64,000 nt of DNA from NCBI GenBank assembly GCA_018806985.1, contig JADANN010000202.1, positions 1,302,001 to 1,366,000 of the forward strand. Direction: 5' to 3'. This DNA is from Angiostrongylus vasorum. Taxonomy: Eukaryota; Nematoda; Chromadorea; Rhabditida; Metastrongylidae. Positions 26,901 to 33,613 of the stretch are shown here, one piece after another (positions within the stretch are counted from its first letter, which is position 1; each line of letters starts with the position of its first letter). Below the pieces are notes generated by a model. The model was not told the DNA's origin and did not search any database. It saw nothing but the letters and a program-made list of their open reading frames with translations. The translations under genes were made by a program, and so were the position numbers.

Positions 26901-29900
26901 TAATGCTCTAACTGCTTGATTGCAAGGAAACTATGCAAGGATGGAAGGAAAATTTTCATGGGTATGCTCTCTGATTGGTTGTGGAGGTGTTTGGCTGAGT
27001 AGATTGCAGTCATCTTGACCTCTTCAGGCTCTGAAGAAGGTGAAATCTGCCGAAATTTCAGTCCACCGTAATAAAGAATAGAGTAACACCTGGTGTTTGT
27101 GAACAAAAATACAGAGAATGAAAAAGGTCTGCTTTCTGTAAAGCTCGACATAAATTGCTGACATAATTATTTAGATATGCTTGTCGAAAACATGTACTGA
27201 ACGGCTAAAAATATGCGCATAGAAGAGGTAAGGAAGGAATCGCTGAACTTGACACGAAAAACAGCCATTTTCAGTGGCTAAGAAGCAGAATCCATTCGGG
27301 TAAGACGAAAAAGGTAGAATTGTTCACCAAAATAACGCTTCGCACCTAGGTAAAATCCTTTTCAAGCTACGCTTCGTACCAAAGGAAATAAGTTACGCCA
27401 TTAAGAGGTGCTTAAGAAAAGTGGTCTTGAAAATTATGTAGCGATTATTGACCTCCCATCCAATACCCTATGCCGTCAATCAGTTCGCAACCGCCTTTAT
27501 GATCGTTTGTGCAACTCAGAAAACTGTATGTTTTATCCTAACGGGAGAGACGGTTATTGCACGAGTGCAGATACAATATACTTGATCTCGTGTAAGGTAT
27601 GCGGTGAGGAATACATTGAGGAAACGAGTAGACCGTCTTGTATCCGCATAAAAGAACATCTGTATGGGAAAGTCAAAAATTCGTCAAAGCTCTCTAGCTA
27701 CACACAGGGCACAAGAGCACAGTGGCGATGATTTTGAAGTGACTGTCCAGATCCTAGCGCAGGAATCAAAAAACATCAATGCGCAAGACTCTTGCGACGT
27801 TTCGGATAAATTTCAAAAAATCCAAAGATGAACCAGAAAGACGAATGCCTCACTATCACACATCACCCAATGCCTCATTTCAAATTGATTCTTCGACCTG
27901 TGTGGGTCTCACTCGTTATTTCACGTGAACAACTTGTGGGAGCCCCACTACCAACAGCACGGTGAGTAGTCCCTTTTCATCAATATAGGGTTCATTTGTA
28001 TGTTTGATCTTCATTAATACTCTAAATATAAAGAATTATAAGGCTACTGTTACATCAAATACGTCCAGGCTCAGGAGAAGGCGAAGTCACCGAAACATCA
28101 GCCATCGACCAACAACACTAACAGCAACAACAACAACAACAACAACAACTCATATCAATGTCGCATCAGCACAATAAGATCTGTTCTGTTCATGAGGACA
28201 TATAAATGAATATAGAGCATTATATGCAGAGCTTAATAGAAAGTCAGTCGTGTGAAAACTGTTGATCAATCGTTGAGGAATCTTCCAAAAATTCGATTCC
28301 AGTGAAAACCGTAGACGAGGATTGAATGAATATTTGAGCTTCATAATGACTAGCGTTGGCACACTGATGCATCAAGTCAACGATTGCATTCTACAAAACA
28401 AATGTGCTACATATTCCTCTGAACCGGGAGGAACGGTGGACTTGCTTAACCCGGAACGAGGAGTCGAACTAACAAACCTTCGGCTTTATCATTAATAGTT
28501 CCATTTTCTCAACATGACTAATGGCTGTAGTTCCACAAATATTGATCGATGAATTTGAAGTTCGCTTTTATTAATCATTTTCAACAAATTGTATGCTTCT
28601 AATCTCACTGGTTTTCTACGATTTCTAAACTGAACACTTGAAATTATCCTAACTTACAGTAAATATTAGACTCAACCTTCGTAAATAATTTCCACTAAAA
28701 ACTGGACATACCTTCATTTCTCTGAGGAAAAAAAATTTTCCTATATTAGATTTGTACATAAATATCGATGTCTGCGGCCACTGAAGTCCAAACCAGGCTA
28801 GCGACTAAATTACATTATACTAGTCCATAAAACTTATAAAATATTCCATTCTTGTAATATGGAATTTCTCAACTGCTGCTGAAGCTTACTTGGACACCTG
28901 GATCGCCCGTCCCCACTGGTTGTGCTGATCCAGCATATTCTTCACTTACCGGAGTTTTGCTTGTTAAGCCATTGCGTTTCCCTGGAGTCCCGAGATCAGC
29001 CTGGCTGAAATCTGCCCCAGGTTTTCACCATCAAAGGCAGTTGCAGCCCTTGTGGGTCAGACGTGGTGGATTCTGGTATTGATTTACTCTTAGCTGGGCT
29101 TTTTGATGGAAACGCGGGACTCCTTCTCAGCTTAGGGGACCTTGCCGGAGGGATTAATCCTCTCGCTATACATCGCAGCCCGAGACTCAGGAGCACCTGT
29201 TAGCCACGATGAGGCGGTAAACCGTTAGGAAGGTTGCTGAAGCACTGATGGAAAACTGAAAATGGTAAATCTCACATGTGTTTTGAAGATCTGTTCATTA
29301 ATATTACATGTCGTATCACAGTAATCCATATAGGTGATATTATGATTCTCATCCTTCCGAATAATGATGTTTGTCTTGACCGCCTAAAAATTGCTGTGGT
29401 ATTTCTTTTTTGAATAACTGGTTAGTACAAGAAGCGACGCCCTGCAACTCTACAAAACAGTTTTTAAGCAACTGTAAAAAGATAATCGTTCCATTACTTT
29501 TGGATTTCACAGTCTCATGGGAGGAACATTCTCTTCATGACTCTCTCCCCATCGTTGCGAATAATTTTTTTAACTATTGCGCTCTATGTCCCACCGCACA
29601 ACTTTACCTTGTAGAATCTTTCAAACTCGTTGAATTCTTTGAAGTCCGTCATTGAACCTTTTGTTTGTTCACGTGGCTCGGCGAATAATGCCATATACCA
29701 TGGTTTTCCCTTAATAAAGTTATCGTCAAACTTAGAAAACAACAATAGTAAGCGGAAATGCCTGTCTATAAAAGGATGAACGGAGTATGGATGTGCTTAT
29801 TGAATTCAATGTATATTATGCGGAAATAAGGGTCGATTAAAATAAGGACTGCTAGAATGTACGGATCTCCATTTACAAAATATATGTTCTTCTATTCTGC

Positions 29901-32264
29901 AAAAATAAAATTCTGATTTTCTGGAGCTAACAAAAGTATTTTTTCCGCTTGTTTTTCATTGGCGGTCATATTTCAAATACTAAAGCGACGGAGTAAGCGC
30001 AGTTTCTTCCAGCACGACGGGATCGTTCCCCTCAGTTTGCTGTGGTTTTTGTGCTAAAAGCGTTTGCATTGAGAATTTCAAGAAGTCCAAATACCGTATT
30101 TACTTTTTTCTTCTAAACTAGAACAAACATTTTGTGCTTTCAAAGCGATAGATTTGGTTTCTTCTATAAGTTTACATAGTCAGACTGCTCCAGTCCTTTG
30201 GTAATTGAGAAATTATCATCCTTTGTCGAAAAAACCAGGTTCATCGCTAATGTGGTTAAAATGAAAGCTACACCTACGAAGTAGAAGTGTATCTCATATC
30301 AGATGTACTCATTGAAGGAGTCCAAATCCCATAAATATAGCACTAAAAGAATTTCAAATACACTTGGACCCTTATAAGTTGTTGCTCATCCAAAGCTTCG
30401 TGTGTTTTCATAGTTACAGCAAACTATTAGAAATTATAGATATGGAATGTAGATTCTCTCAGCGTGCTCCCAATACTGGCTAGCAGTTAAAAAGTATGTA
30501 AGAATTCAACAGAAGGAATAAATATACGATTTGCCAGTCCACCTTATTTCCAAAATAGTCGATTTGGGTTTGAAGCTCACGAATCGATGGTGCATCTGTG
30601 GTGGTGTAACCGCTGTCGAAACCGAAGTGAATTTTAGGTCTTAAAAGAGATTTTTCTAAAATAAAATACTAAAATGTATGGCCACAATAAAGTCTGTAAA
30701 TCTGTTGTGACAATCTGTGTGAACTCGTGGGTATCATGGATGGAGTGAGTCTGAAGAGAAAACTCAGTTTGCTTTTTTTGGAAGTAAATTGGCATCGAAT
30801 AACTAATTAACTTTATAGGAAGAGGAATGCGAACACCGATGGGGATAGAGATTAGAGAGGGGAGTTAACCTTTTAATACAGGAGGCAATAACAACAATAA
30901 CGTGAGAGCGATGGGTGCATGCATTATTCACCCATCCCCCATTTCATTAGGGTTTTGTTGTTTACGAACGCTGTTTCTGCACGAGAACACTGTTTGTCGC
31001 CCTGTTTTGTCTAAGTCGAGAACAGTTCCTAGGATAGATTCAACTAGGCTTTCGCTTATCCGAAGCTCGTAGGCTAGGCTACACTGCCCAGGTTTCCATT
31101 AAAGCTAGCCGTCGAGGAAAACCCGTTCGACTTTACGAGGCGTTCAATCAGTAAACGAGTCAAAGTTAATTTAGCAAAATCACAAACAAAATGACAAGCA
31201 ACTTTATTAATGAAGCTTAGCTTCCTCTTGGAAGACTACTCACAAGGCAGGTGGATGTGTTTTTGACTCGACTTAACCGTCTACATCCGCATATGTGAAA
31301 TTGATTCATGGAATGTGCCTCGCGTGCATCACCATTTTCAAGATAGACAACCCCCAATGGAGGACGAAGGCGTGAGGAAAAGAGGAATGGAAGATGTGCT
31401 GGAGGTCGCAGTAGTCGTGAAGACAGGCTATCAAGGTATCCAAGTAAGCAAGTAGAGGATAAACCTAAGAGACCGTGATCAATCCTTTAGAGATGTGTGG
31501 GGGGCAATAGACTCCACTTAACACTGTTTTTTTTGCAGGACCTGTCTTTCACATTTACTGCGCGGAACCCAGAATTCCTTACGTTCGACTCGTTCCTTTG
31601 CATCCCTGCGGGTATGGGTTCCACTGCTGCTTGAGGATTGACGTCTTCTTCATGAATATTGTTGCTGGTTCAGTTGATAATCCCTGGAGCTCTGACGTAC
31701 CTGAGATAGAGCGCTGCCACTTGGATTGCGGAAAGTCGACTTTTCACAGACAAATTTAACACCAATTTCCTAAACGCCGAGCAAGCCCTGGGCGGGGACG
31801 GACCGATACAGCGCTTGTGATGATCCACATCACTACTACAACTACTACCCGCTCTCTAGTGTGCTAAAATTAGAACAATAAAAGGCGTTGCAAAGATGAT
31901 TTAATGCGGTTTTGACCTGCTGAATGACACTTAAATCTGCCATCAGGTCACTGTTTTGATTTTTTAGACAAGTTTGATGCCAACTTGTCGAATGTCGAAC
32001 GTGTAGGGAAGGCGAGCTAGGCTATTTCCTGGTGGGAGATCGTAACAACCCGTATATTGTAGGACACCTCTAGTCACTGTGCTAGAGGACTACTATGTTT
32101 GTATAGGAAGCAAATATCGTAAGAATTTAAAAAATCTATACTCACGGCAGAACAAGTAAGTACGAGATCGATACGAAGAAGAGAACTACACTGGCGATGA
32201 GGAATGTTAATGGCTGCATACCAATTGTTGAACCCAAGTGTCTGATCGCCTTGTCGAACATCAT
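2685..32264 (-). CDS. patched-related (PTR) sterol-sensing-domain membrane protein, whole gene
   Basis: Nineteen exons on the minus strand join in phase to give a 12-membrane-span PTR/RND-type protein: TM1, a large extracellular loop, TM2-6 (sterol-sensing region), TM7, a second extracellular loop, TM8-12 and a short cytoplasmic tail. Diagnostic segments include [12 protein letters not shown] (loop 1), [10 protein letters not shown] before TM2, [12 protein letters not shown] before TM7, the KPPQFDD region, IVAKYPEF and FLIPLILSW in the last span. Known PTR proteins of nematodes act in membranes of epidermis and other epithelia and affect moulting and lipid or sterol trafficking; that role is assumed from the family. 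The exons add up to about 800 residues. Some residues of loop 1 and a short TM2-TM3 linker are not securely placed, so the true length is probably near 850-900, usual for the family. No stops or frameshifts occur in the recognised exons, so the gene is probably functional. Introns are very long and transposon-filled. It may be trans-spliced at its first exon. Confidence 0.9.
3345..3890 (-). mobile_element. fragment of the second RTE-type family
   Basis: On the minus strand [15 protein letters not shown] (3510-3575) is reverse-transcriptase motif A of the same family as the 53-kb element. Upstream remnants ([19 protein letters not shown]) follow in another frame. It lies inside the last PTR intron and is a non-functional fragment. 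Confidence 0.65.
4640..5275. mobile_element. two Penelope-like tail fragments in opposite orientation
   Basis: From 4640 to 5020 the sequence matches the tail in minus orientation, with a hammerhead-like core at 4670-4704. From about 5040 to 5260 a plus-oriented tail ends in a decayed core (CTGAAGATGGCGAAATCTGCC then AAAACAT). The two face away from a common middle. Confidence 0.5.
6002..6085 (-). CDS. PTR exon 20: cytoplasmic segment before TM11
   Basis: The acceptor CACTTTTAATAG and donor ATG|GTGAGC bound 28 codons in phase 0: [20 protein letters not shown] then ITLIPVAM. The R...TL...G.PV.Q consensus of PTR is recognisable. Confidence 0.78.
6200..6321 (-). CDS. PTR exon 19: TM10
   Basis: The acceptor ACAATTGCAG gives the right phase. 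It encodes [20 protein letters not shown] and [16 protein letters not shown]. The family normally reads [31 protein letters not shown]; here the G...D pair is replaced by alanine and threonine while HI.YAF is kept. Confidence 0.86.
6391..6497 (-). CDS. PTR exon 18: TM8-TM9
   Basis: The acceptor TTTTTCTACAG and donor TTAG|GTAGAA bound two hydrophobic spans, [18 protein letters not shown] and [16 protein letters not shown]. This matches the TM8-TM9 pair. Confidence 0.85.
6570..6664 (-). CDS. PTR exon 17: IVAKYPEF and pre-TM8
   Basis: The acceptor TTTCTATCAG and donor TTCTG|GTTAGT bound [20 protein letters not shown] and [11 protein letters not shown]. The IV.KYPEF...VFDE block is conserved before TM8 in PTR proteins. 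Confidence 0.85.
6794..6890 (-). CDS. PTR exon 16: second extracellular loop
   Basis: The acceptor CATTGTTTCAG and donor CAG|GTCAGT bound [20 protein letters not shown] and [12 protein letters not shown]. It matches the family's F.TGFR...SW..R...L..CR region. Confidence 0.8.
6983..7067 (-). CDS. PTR exon 15: second extracellular loop
   Basis: The acceptor GCTAATTTCAG and donor GATGG|GTATGA bound [18 protein letters not shown] and NSGVRYRLD. Phases fit both neighbours. It has an N-glycosylation site (NMT). Confidence 0.8.
7354..7390 (-). ncRNA. hammerhead-ribozyme-like core, decayed
   Basis: CTGAGGA and GGC/GCC are kept and stem I pairs (GGCT with AGCC), but GAAA has become GGAA. It lies 271 bases from the 7625 copy in the same orientation. 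Confidence 0.35.
7560..7789. repeat. small palindromic element with (CAA)-rich arms
   Basis: Left arm 7560-7621 and right arm 7727-7789 are inverted copies (about three-quarters identical by eye): TTGTTGAGCC...TATAAGTTATTG against the reverse of CAATAACG...CTTATAGC...GCTCAAT. Each arm carries CAA/TTG-rich sequence and the tail signature CAACATCGTGTCAGCTCAAT. A hammerhead-like core sits inside the left arm. Similar tails occur at 28.1, 38.3, 38.57, 48.2 and 61.75 kb. Confidence 0.55.
7625..7659 (-). ncRNA. hammerhead-ribozyme-like core in palindromic element
   Basis: CTGAAGA, A, then GGCGA/TCGCC forming a five-pair stem II with a two-base loop, then GAAACGTT. Stem I is not obvious. It sits in one arm of an inverted repeat (7560-7789). 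Confidence 0.4.
8147..8275 (-). mobile_element. RTE 3'-end fragment
   Basis: The minus strand reads [19 protein letters not shown], the conserved C-terminus of the RTE polyprotein seen at 25.0 kb. Nothing else of the element remains here. Confidence 0.7.
8595..8880. repeat. inverted repeat of S1-related 5' sequence
   Basis: 8595-8710 (GCCACCAGCAATCACC...GGATCGATCAAGGGAGC) and 8760-8880 are inverted relatives, around a TTTTATTTACTGTCTACTT core. A SINE head follows at 8880. Confidence 0.5.
8880..9062 (+). mobile_element. tRNA-derived SINE, family S1
   Basis: Box-A-like TTGGTTCAGTGGATAATACG and box-B-like TAGTTCGAAGG head, then body (GCTCACATCTCTGCATCAGTG) and tail GCAGCAAATGAAAGTTAAAA. Confidence 0.65.
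9063..10150. other. PTR intron sequence
   Basis: Nothing recognised except an S2 SINE head fragment at about 9765-9800 (minus). A microsatellite is absent. Confidence 0.5.
10152..10341 (-). CDS. PTR exon 14: second extracellular loop
   Basis: The acceptor TCTGCTTCAG gives phase 0. It encodes [20 protein letters not shown] and [18 protein letters not shown]. The donor ACAG|GTTCAT is chosen because it leaves the one base needed by the next exon. The reading frame itself continues open to 10078, which would give a shorter alternative end. Confidence 0.85.
10478..10662 (-). CDS. PTR exon 13: TM7
   Basis: The acceptor GAATTCTTCAG and donor ATC|GTGAGT bound [15 protein letters not shown]7 ([19 protein letters not shown]) and [14 protein letters not shown]. 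This starts the second half-repeat of the protein and is strongly diagnostic of PTR. Confidence 0.92.
10835..13290 (+). mobile_element. RTE-clade retrotransposon, copy 1 (degenerate)
   Basis: It starts with the same leader as the 57.3-kb copy ([20 protein letters not shown] region) and then has decayed endonuclease sequence. It continues into reverse transcriptase: [13 protein letters not shown] at about 12.27 kb, SKSFDS for the usual KKAFDS at 12.4 kb, FSDD for FADD at 12.7 kb and a tail of YASRTWSLQ at 13.05 kb. Many stops. It sits in the PTR intron between exons 12 and 13. Confidence 0.8.
13542..13662 (-). CDS. PTR exon 12: end of TM6 and cytoplasmic linker
   Basis: The acceptor TGAATTCAG is used rather than the CCCAG 15 bases further in, because it keeps phase 0 and reads [11 protein letters not shown], the expected QITFFAAVMVWC-like stretch. 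A charged linker ([19 protein letters not shown]) follows, ending at donor TTAG|GTATGT. Confidence 0.85.
13728..13871 (-). CDS. PTR exon 11: TM5-TM6
   Basis: The acceptor TTTCTACAG and donor CAG|GTAACT bound 48 codons in phase 0. It contains [20 protein letters not shown] (TM5) and [19 protein letters not shown] (TM6). It follows the V.AEVGPSITITSLTN pattern of the PTR sterol-sensing domain. Confidence 0.88.
13935..14110 (+). mobile_element. SINE family S1 copy
   Basis: It contains GCATGGTGTGGTGGTGAACGC, a box-B-like CGTGTTCGTTTCCC, and the TTTTGCAAATTTCTCAGCATC body. It is in the PTR intron between exons 10 and 11... just upstream of exon 11. Confidence 0.6.
14780..15280. repeat. two S1 SINE copies in inverted orientation
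   Basis: A minus-oriented copy (about 14780-15060) and a plus-oriented copy (about 15070-15275) share the head (GCATGNTGTGGTGGTGAAC) and body (GAGATATTTGGAGAACTCTGG) in opposite directions, forming a fold-back structure. Confidence 0.6.
15280..16590. other. PTR intron, possible decayed transposon
   Basis: A stretch at 15620-15720 is related to 14690-14780 (both contain GCATTCCxGTT and TCAGAAGA), so a repeat is present. I could not name it. Confidence 0.35.
16590..16960 (-). mobile_element. RTE C-terminal fragment
   Basis: On the minus strand the sequence [20 protein letters not shown], then [20 protein letters not shown] and MNDNRSTG matches the RTE C-terminal region (IERA.ERAMLGVSR.TQVRDGIRS...[15 protein letters not shown]). 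Stops interrupt it. The flanking 15.6-18.0 kb region may hold more of the same decayed insertion, but I could not read it. Confidence 0.6.
18175..18254 (-). CDS. PTR exon 10: post-TM4 GIDGALML
   Basis: The acceptor CACTGTTTAAG is in phase with exon 9. It encodes [19 protein letters not shown] and then NVKDHMTE. The family normally has GVDDAFLMxHAW here, so the second aspartate is a glycine. The donor GAG|GTTCGT is unusual, but the protein runs smoothly into the next exon ([12 protein letters not shown]). Confidence 0.82.
18425..19225 (+). repeat. dispersed repeat family A, copy split by a SINE dimer
   Basis: It starts at GGTTTACCGTCTCATCGTGG, runs through TGGTATCAAAGTCGCATGGT and GGGCTGCGACTGCCTG to TCTCCGAAAAATGGTGATTATG, is interrupted by the SINE insertion, and resumes at CTGGGGCAGGCACAACTGG to CAAGTATTCAGGTAAG. 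It encodes nothing I recognise. The family is about 330-380 bases long. Confidence 0.65.
18751..19172 (-). mobile_element. SINE S1 dimer inserted in a family-A repeat, with target duplication
   Basis: The inserted block is flanked by identical 11-base copies of TGGTGATTATG (18740-18750 and 19173-19183). It contains two units, each with the TTTTACCTTTTAT end and the TTGCTGAGATATTTGCAAAAC body. Its tRNA-like head (CACCACACCATGC, reverse) includes box-A/B-like sequence. Confidence 0.75.
19383..19645 (-). mobile_element. tRNA-derived SINE, family S2
   Basis: On the minus strand it starts GGGCGCTTGTGGCGCAGTGG, with box B GGATCGATTCCCGCC, followed by a body ending near the CATTCAGTCACCTCCAAACG sequence. 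It lies in the PTR intron between exons 9 and 10. Confidence 0.7.
20055..20180 (+). mobile_element. SINE-like S2 fragment
   Basis: GTAGTGCACTGGCAGTGATGC and GTCGAGAAATTGGCACCAGG resemble the head and body of family S2. No clean box B. Confidence 0.35.
20390..20985 (+). repeat. LTR-like repeat, copy 2
   Basis: Direct repeat of 1-620, starting GGGGATTCTATAACTTCTTTC and ending near CATACAAAGTTGGGAGC. It lies in the PTR intron between exons 9 and 10. No retroviral-type ORF is next to it. Confidence 0.5.
21363..21397 (-). ncRNA. hammerhead-ribozyme-like core
   Basis: CTGAAGA, A, GGT/GCC stem II around GAAATCC, then GAAACGTC and AGCC. The core bases are intact but stem I is weak. It lies beside a Penelope-like tail. 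Confidence 0.45.
21640..22160 (+). mobile_element. Penelope-like tail interrupted by a SINE
   Basis: Sequences at 21640-21830 and 22110-22160 match the non-coding tail of the GIY-YIG elements (ACTCTGTGCGGTTGGTCTC... and ...GAGGCGAAATCTACCGGAACGTC). A family-S2 SINE (about 21833-22110) is inserted between them. Confidence 0.6.
21833..22110 (-). mobile_element. tRNA-derived SINE, family S2
   Basis: It has the same layout as the 19.4-kb copy: reverse head CACTGCGCCACAAGCGCCC at 22090-22107 and body down to about 21833. It interrupts a Penelope-like tail. Confidence 0.68.
22294..22428 (-). CDS. PTR exon 9: TM3-TM4 of sterol-sensing domain
   Basis: The acceptor TGTTCTGCAG and donor ATAG|GTGAGA bound [20 protein letters not shown] (TM3), [13 protein letters not shown] (loop) and [10 protein letters not shown] (TM4). 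This matches the LGV..TPI....PFLVLAIG region of PTR sterol-sensing domains. Confidence 0.87.
22955..25270 (+). mobile_element. RTE-clade retrotransposon, copy 2 (5'-truncated)
   Basis: It begins inside the leader (TATTTACGAGGCGTATTCATGC) and has remnants of endonuclease ([16 protein letters not shown] at 23.5 kb, antisense shadows elsewhere). The reverse transcriptase end is clear: FASD for FADD near 24.46 kb, [20 protein letters not shown] at 24.6 kb, and C-terminal [12 protein letters not shown] at 25.02 kb. It ends in GATCAGATCAGAT, a short-repeat tail typical of RTE. It lies in the PTR intron between exons 7 and 9. Confidence 0.8.
25423..25442 (-). CDS. PTR micro-exon 8 (tentative): TM2-TM3 linker
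   Basis: Exon 7 leaves two bases and exon 9 needs one, so a linking exon must exist between 22.4 and 26.5 kb. This 20-base segment after acceptor GTGTGAATCAG gives RGSFVAS plus one base. It converts the phase correctly and aligns with the KPFVAFFGV stretch normally found here. Its donor (CAT|GTCTAG) is poor, so this is only the best candidate found by eye. Confidence 0.25.
25690..25860 (+). mobile_element. tRNA-derived SINE, family S1
   Basis: Head TGGCGCAGTGTATAATGCG and GTGGTTCGATCTGG, then TTTTGCGAATATCTCAGCATT and TTGTGGTTGTAATG. It lies in the PTR intron between exons 6 and 9. Confidence 0.65.
26499..26696 (-). CDS. PTR exon 7: [12 protein letters not shown] and TM2
   Basis: The acceptor AATTTTTCAG is in phase with exon 6. 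It encodes [12 protein letters not shown], then [17 protein letters not shown], then the hydrophobic TM2 ([19 protein letters not shown]) and a basic cytoplasmic turn (KIRGRSNRR). The donor is AGGAG|GTGACT, leaving two bases. The (S)ARGM..E.TRGM motif is specific to PTR proteins. Confidence 0.88.
26776..26882 (-). CDS. PTR exon 6: loop 1 end
   Basis: The acceptor TGTTTTCAG and donor AGA|GTAAGT bound the sequence [20 protein letters not shown] and then [15 protein letters not shown]. The [10 protein letters not shown] block is a hallmark of PTR loop 1. Confidence 0.87.
26955..27095 (+). mobile_element. Penelope-like tail fragment
   Basis: It matches the last 130 bases of the GIY-YIG element tail and ends in CTGAAGAAGGTGAAATCTGC, a decayed hammerhead-like core. 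Confidence 0.5.
27395..27905 (+). mobile_element. Penelope-like (GIY-YIG) fragment
   Basis: An open frame (27408-27731) reads [20 protein letters not shown] and then [20 protein letters not shown] with SCIRIKEHL. This is the GIY-YIG endonuclease and preceding linker. It lacks the 5' reverse transcriptase. It is in the PTR intron between exons 4 and 6. Confidence 0.78.
28066..28175 (+). repeat. copy of the CAA-tract element with decayed hammerhead-like core
   Basis: CAGGAGA, GGCGAAGTCACC and GAAACATCAGC are followed by a run of CAA repeats and the tail signature (CAATGTCGCATCAGC). Confidence 0.45.
28658..28721 (-). CDS. PTR exon 5 (tentative): loop 1
   Basis: This 64-base segment lies between a strong acceptor (TTTTTTTCCTCAG) and a strong donor (ACT|GTAAGT). 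It is open in the frame [21 protein letters not shown] and ends in phase 0, as the next exon needs. KVCPVF resembles the usual LTYPV position of PTR loop 1. It needs two bases from a preceding piece; the 23-base segment starting after GGACTTCAG just upstream would supply them and keep the frame. Both are weak calls, and part of loop 1 may be missing. Confidence 0.35.
28895..29225 (-). repeat. dispersed repeat family A
   Basis: Minus-oriented copy from TTTACCGCCTCATCGTGGCT (reverse, 29205) to the ACTTGGACACCTGGATCGCC end. It lies in the PTR intron between exons 4 and 6, only about 50 bases from exon 4. Confidence 0.6.
29276..29383 (-). CDS. PTR exon 4: loop 1 cysteine segment
   Basis: Thirty-six codons lie between acceptor ATTTTTAG and donor CAT|GTGAG, phase 0 at both ends. 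It encodes [19 protein letters not shown], the two-cysteine motif of PTR loop 1, with an N-glycosylation site (NIT). A family-A repeat lies just downstream in the intron. Confidence 0.85.
29608..29730 (-). CDS. PTR exon 3: loop 1 with [11 protein letters not shown]
   Basis: The acceptor TTTTCTAAG and donor AAG|GTAAAG bound 41 codons in phase 0. The [13 protein letters not shown] block followed by [15 protein letters not shown] is highly characteristic of PTR loop 1. Confidence 0.88.
29740..30540. other. PTR intron 2, unique AT-rich
   Basis: No repeat or exon recognised. A 42-codon open stretch on the minus strand at 30165-30290 was considered and rejected. Confidence 0.5.
30543..30639 (-). 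CDS. PTR exon 2: start of first extracellular loop
   Basis: The acceptor CTCTTTTAAG gives the exact phase needed after exon 1. It encodes [18 protein letters not shown] and then [13 protein letters not shown], matching the post-TM1 region of PTR proteins, where a GYTTxDAPS-like stretch is usual. The donor is either AAG|GTGGAC (used here) or ATC|GTATAT 15 bases further on (lower end 30528); both keep phase 0. Confidence 0.75.
30640..31985. other. PTR intron 1
   Basis: Includes possible decayed SINE pieces around 31470-31830 (GATCAATCCTTTAGAGATG). No exon recognised. Confidence 0.4.
31985..32100 (-). mobile_element. SINE family S2 head fragment
   Basis: Reverse-oriented head (GGACACCTCTAGTCACTGTGC) with a body fragment. 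It sits just before PTR exon 1 in its first intron. Confidence 0.4.
32146..32264 (-). CDS. PTR exon 1: start and TM1
   Basis: The start [11 protein letters not shown] is followed by a hydrophobic span ([19 protein letters not shown]), the usual N-terminal layout of PTR proteins. The donor is GTGAG directly after CTGCC, leaving two bases of a codon. The sequence ACTTTAG lies immediately upstream of TGATGATG, which would serve as a splice acceptor, perhaps for a trans-spliced leader. No other in-frame ATG lies close upstream. Confidence 0.8.
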
Positions 32265-32848
32265 CACTAAAGTTTGCTTTAAATAAACTAATAGACCACT
32301 TGTAAGTTATATTTCCTAATTTTATACGAGAAATTGAAGGAGTGCCGATTACTTGAAAAAATCTAGAAAAGATGAATTTGGGGTAGATGTTATTCCGTAT
32401 CTACTACTAGTCCAAGTGGTCTTTCACTTAACTATTAACCTAGTTTCTAGGGTTAATCTATCCATTTACATTTAACTAAAGCTTGTTTGATACTGATTAA
32501 GGGAAATTTAATAGGGAGGTCTATATGAAACATTCAAAACCAATGGCACGTTAAACCATGACAAGAATACAAGGGAGCTTGTCATAGAGAAGGAGTTATA
32601 TAATATATTTCAAGAAATTTGTTAAAGTGAATTTTTCCTACTCATTCCTAAAGCCTCTGTCACTTTACAGGGGCAAATTGCTTGAGAGACAATGGTACGT
32701 GAAGATAGAATAGCAGTTTAACTTCTGTCAGTACATATTGAGACGTTAAGAAATTTGGTAAGGCAGTGGACATTAGAATGTGGGAACTCGACATGATAAG
32801 AACAGTTATCAGCAACAGTGCCTGACATTTGCAGTAGAGCCGTAACAT

Positions 32849-33285
32849 TTGCTTTTCTATGGTACTAAAGGCGAAACGTCCCAATCATTTGAAAAACCAA
32901 GAAAAACATTGACCTCTTTGTCTGATCAGAACATTTTGCAACGAAGAAACCTCTGCGTCTATAGAGAGATACTGCTGACGAACAACTATAAAGAGATTTC
33001 CGATAGCACTACTAGCGATCAGCTTTCTTATACAGACTTATTTAATGCTGATAACATCGGTACTATGCAGGCTCAAATTATGAATGACTATGTAATTTTG
33101 CATAAAGCTGTTCAATTAGCCCTTCATATGAGGAGACAGCAGAAAGTGATAGAGAGAATGGATGAATTAATTAAGTAATGAAGAAAAGTGCTCAGGAACA
33201 ATCGCAGTTGCAAGCTTTACTCCTATTAGCAGAAAGAGGAAATTTTTCAGAAGCTTGTTTTTTTAAAGTTATTAGCAAACAGTAG
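32849..33285 (+). pseudogene. intronless coding-like region with a frameshift, unidentified
   Basis: An open frame (32849-33178) reads ...RREILLTNN-like helical sequence with SYTDLFNADNIGTMQAQIMN and VQLALHMRRQQKVIERMDEL-IK-stop. Directly after, in another frame, MKKSAQEQSQLQALLLLAER then GNFSEACFFKVISKQ-stop continues the same charged, helical style. That suggests one coding sequence broken by a small shift. No family recognised. Confidence 0.35.
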
Positions 33286-33613
33286 CACTAAGTGAAATGG
33301 CGTTACACAATGTATGTCAACATCAATGACTAACAAAAATGGCACCAATGAGTAATCTACTCTGTACAATGAAGTTTACATGTAGTGGAGTAAACTGAAG
33401 CTCAATTACTAGACAATAAAAATTCAGTTCTCACCTCACGTCTAGAGTAACACCGCTATTCGAAGTCCCTACGTGATTACTCCGTGCAGCATCAGTTGCA
33501 TGAAATGTGGTGCTTCGTTTATAAGGCCGGAAATCAATAAAGCGTACTGATATTTGATACTTGAATGGGCCCATCTTTTGAAAAACAGAGCAAGCCCAAC
33601 TATACTTTTCTAT

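Noticed and set aside
27160..27300. Minus-strand segment after GTCAAGTTCAG considered as a PTR loop-1 exon
   Set aside because: No donor in the right phase and no recognisable family residues.
28150..28362. Minus-strand 70-codon frame considered as the missing PTR loop-1 exon
   Set aside because: It runs into the CAA-tract repeat, has no usable donor, and its sequence lacks the family pattern.
30165..30290. Minus-strand open stretch with a transmembrane-like segment ([20 protein letters not shown]) in PTR intron 2
   Set aside because: No good acceptor or donor, and the PTR frame already runs from exon 2 to exon 3 without it. Probably chance in AT-rich sequence.
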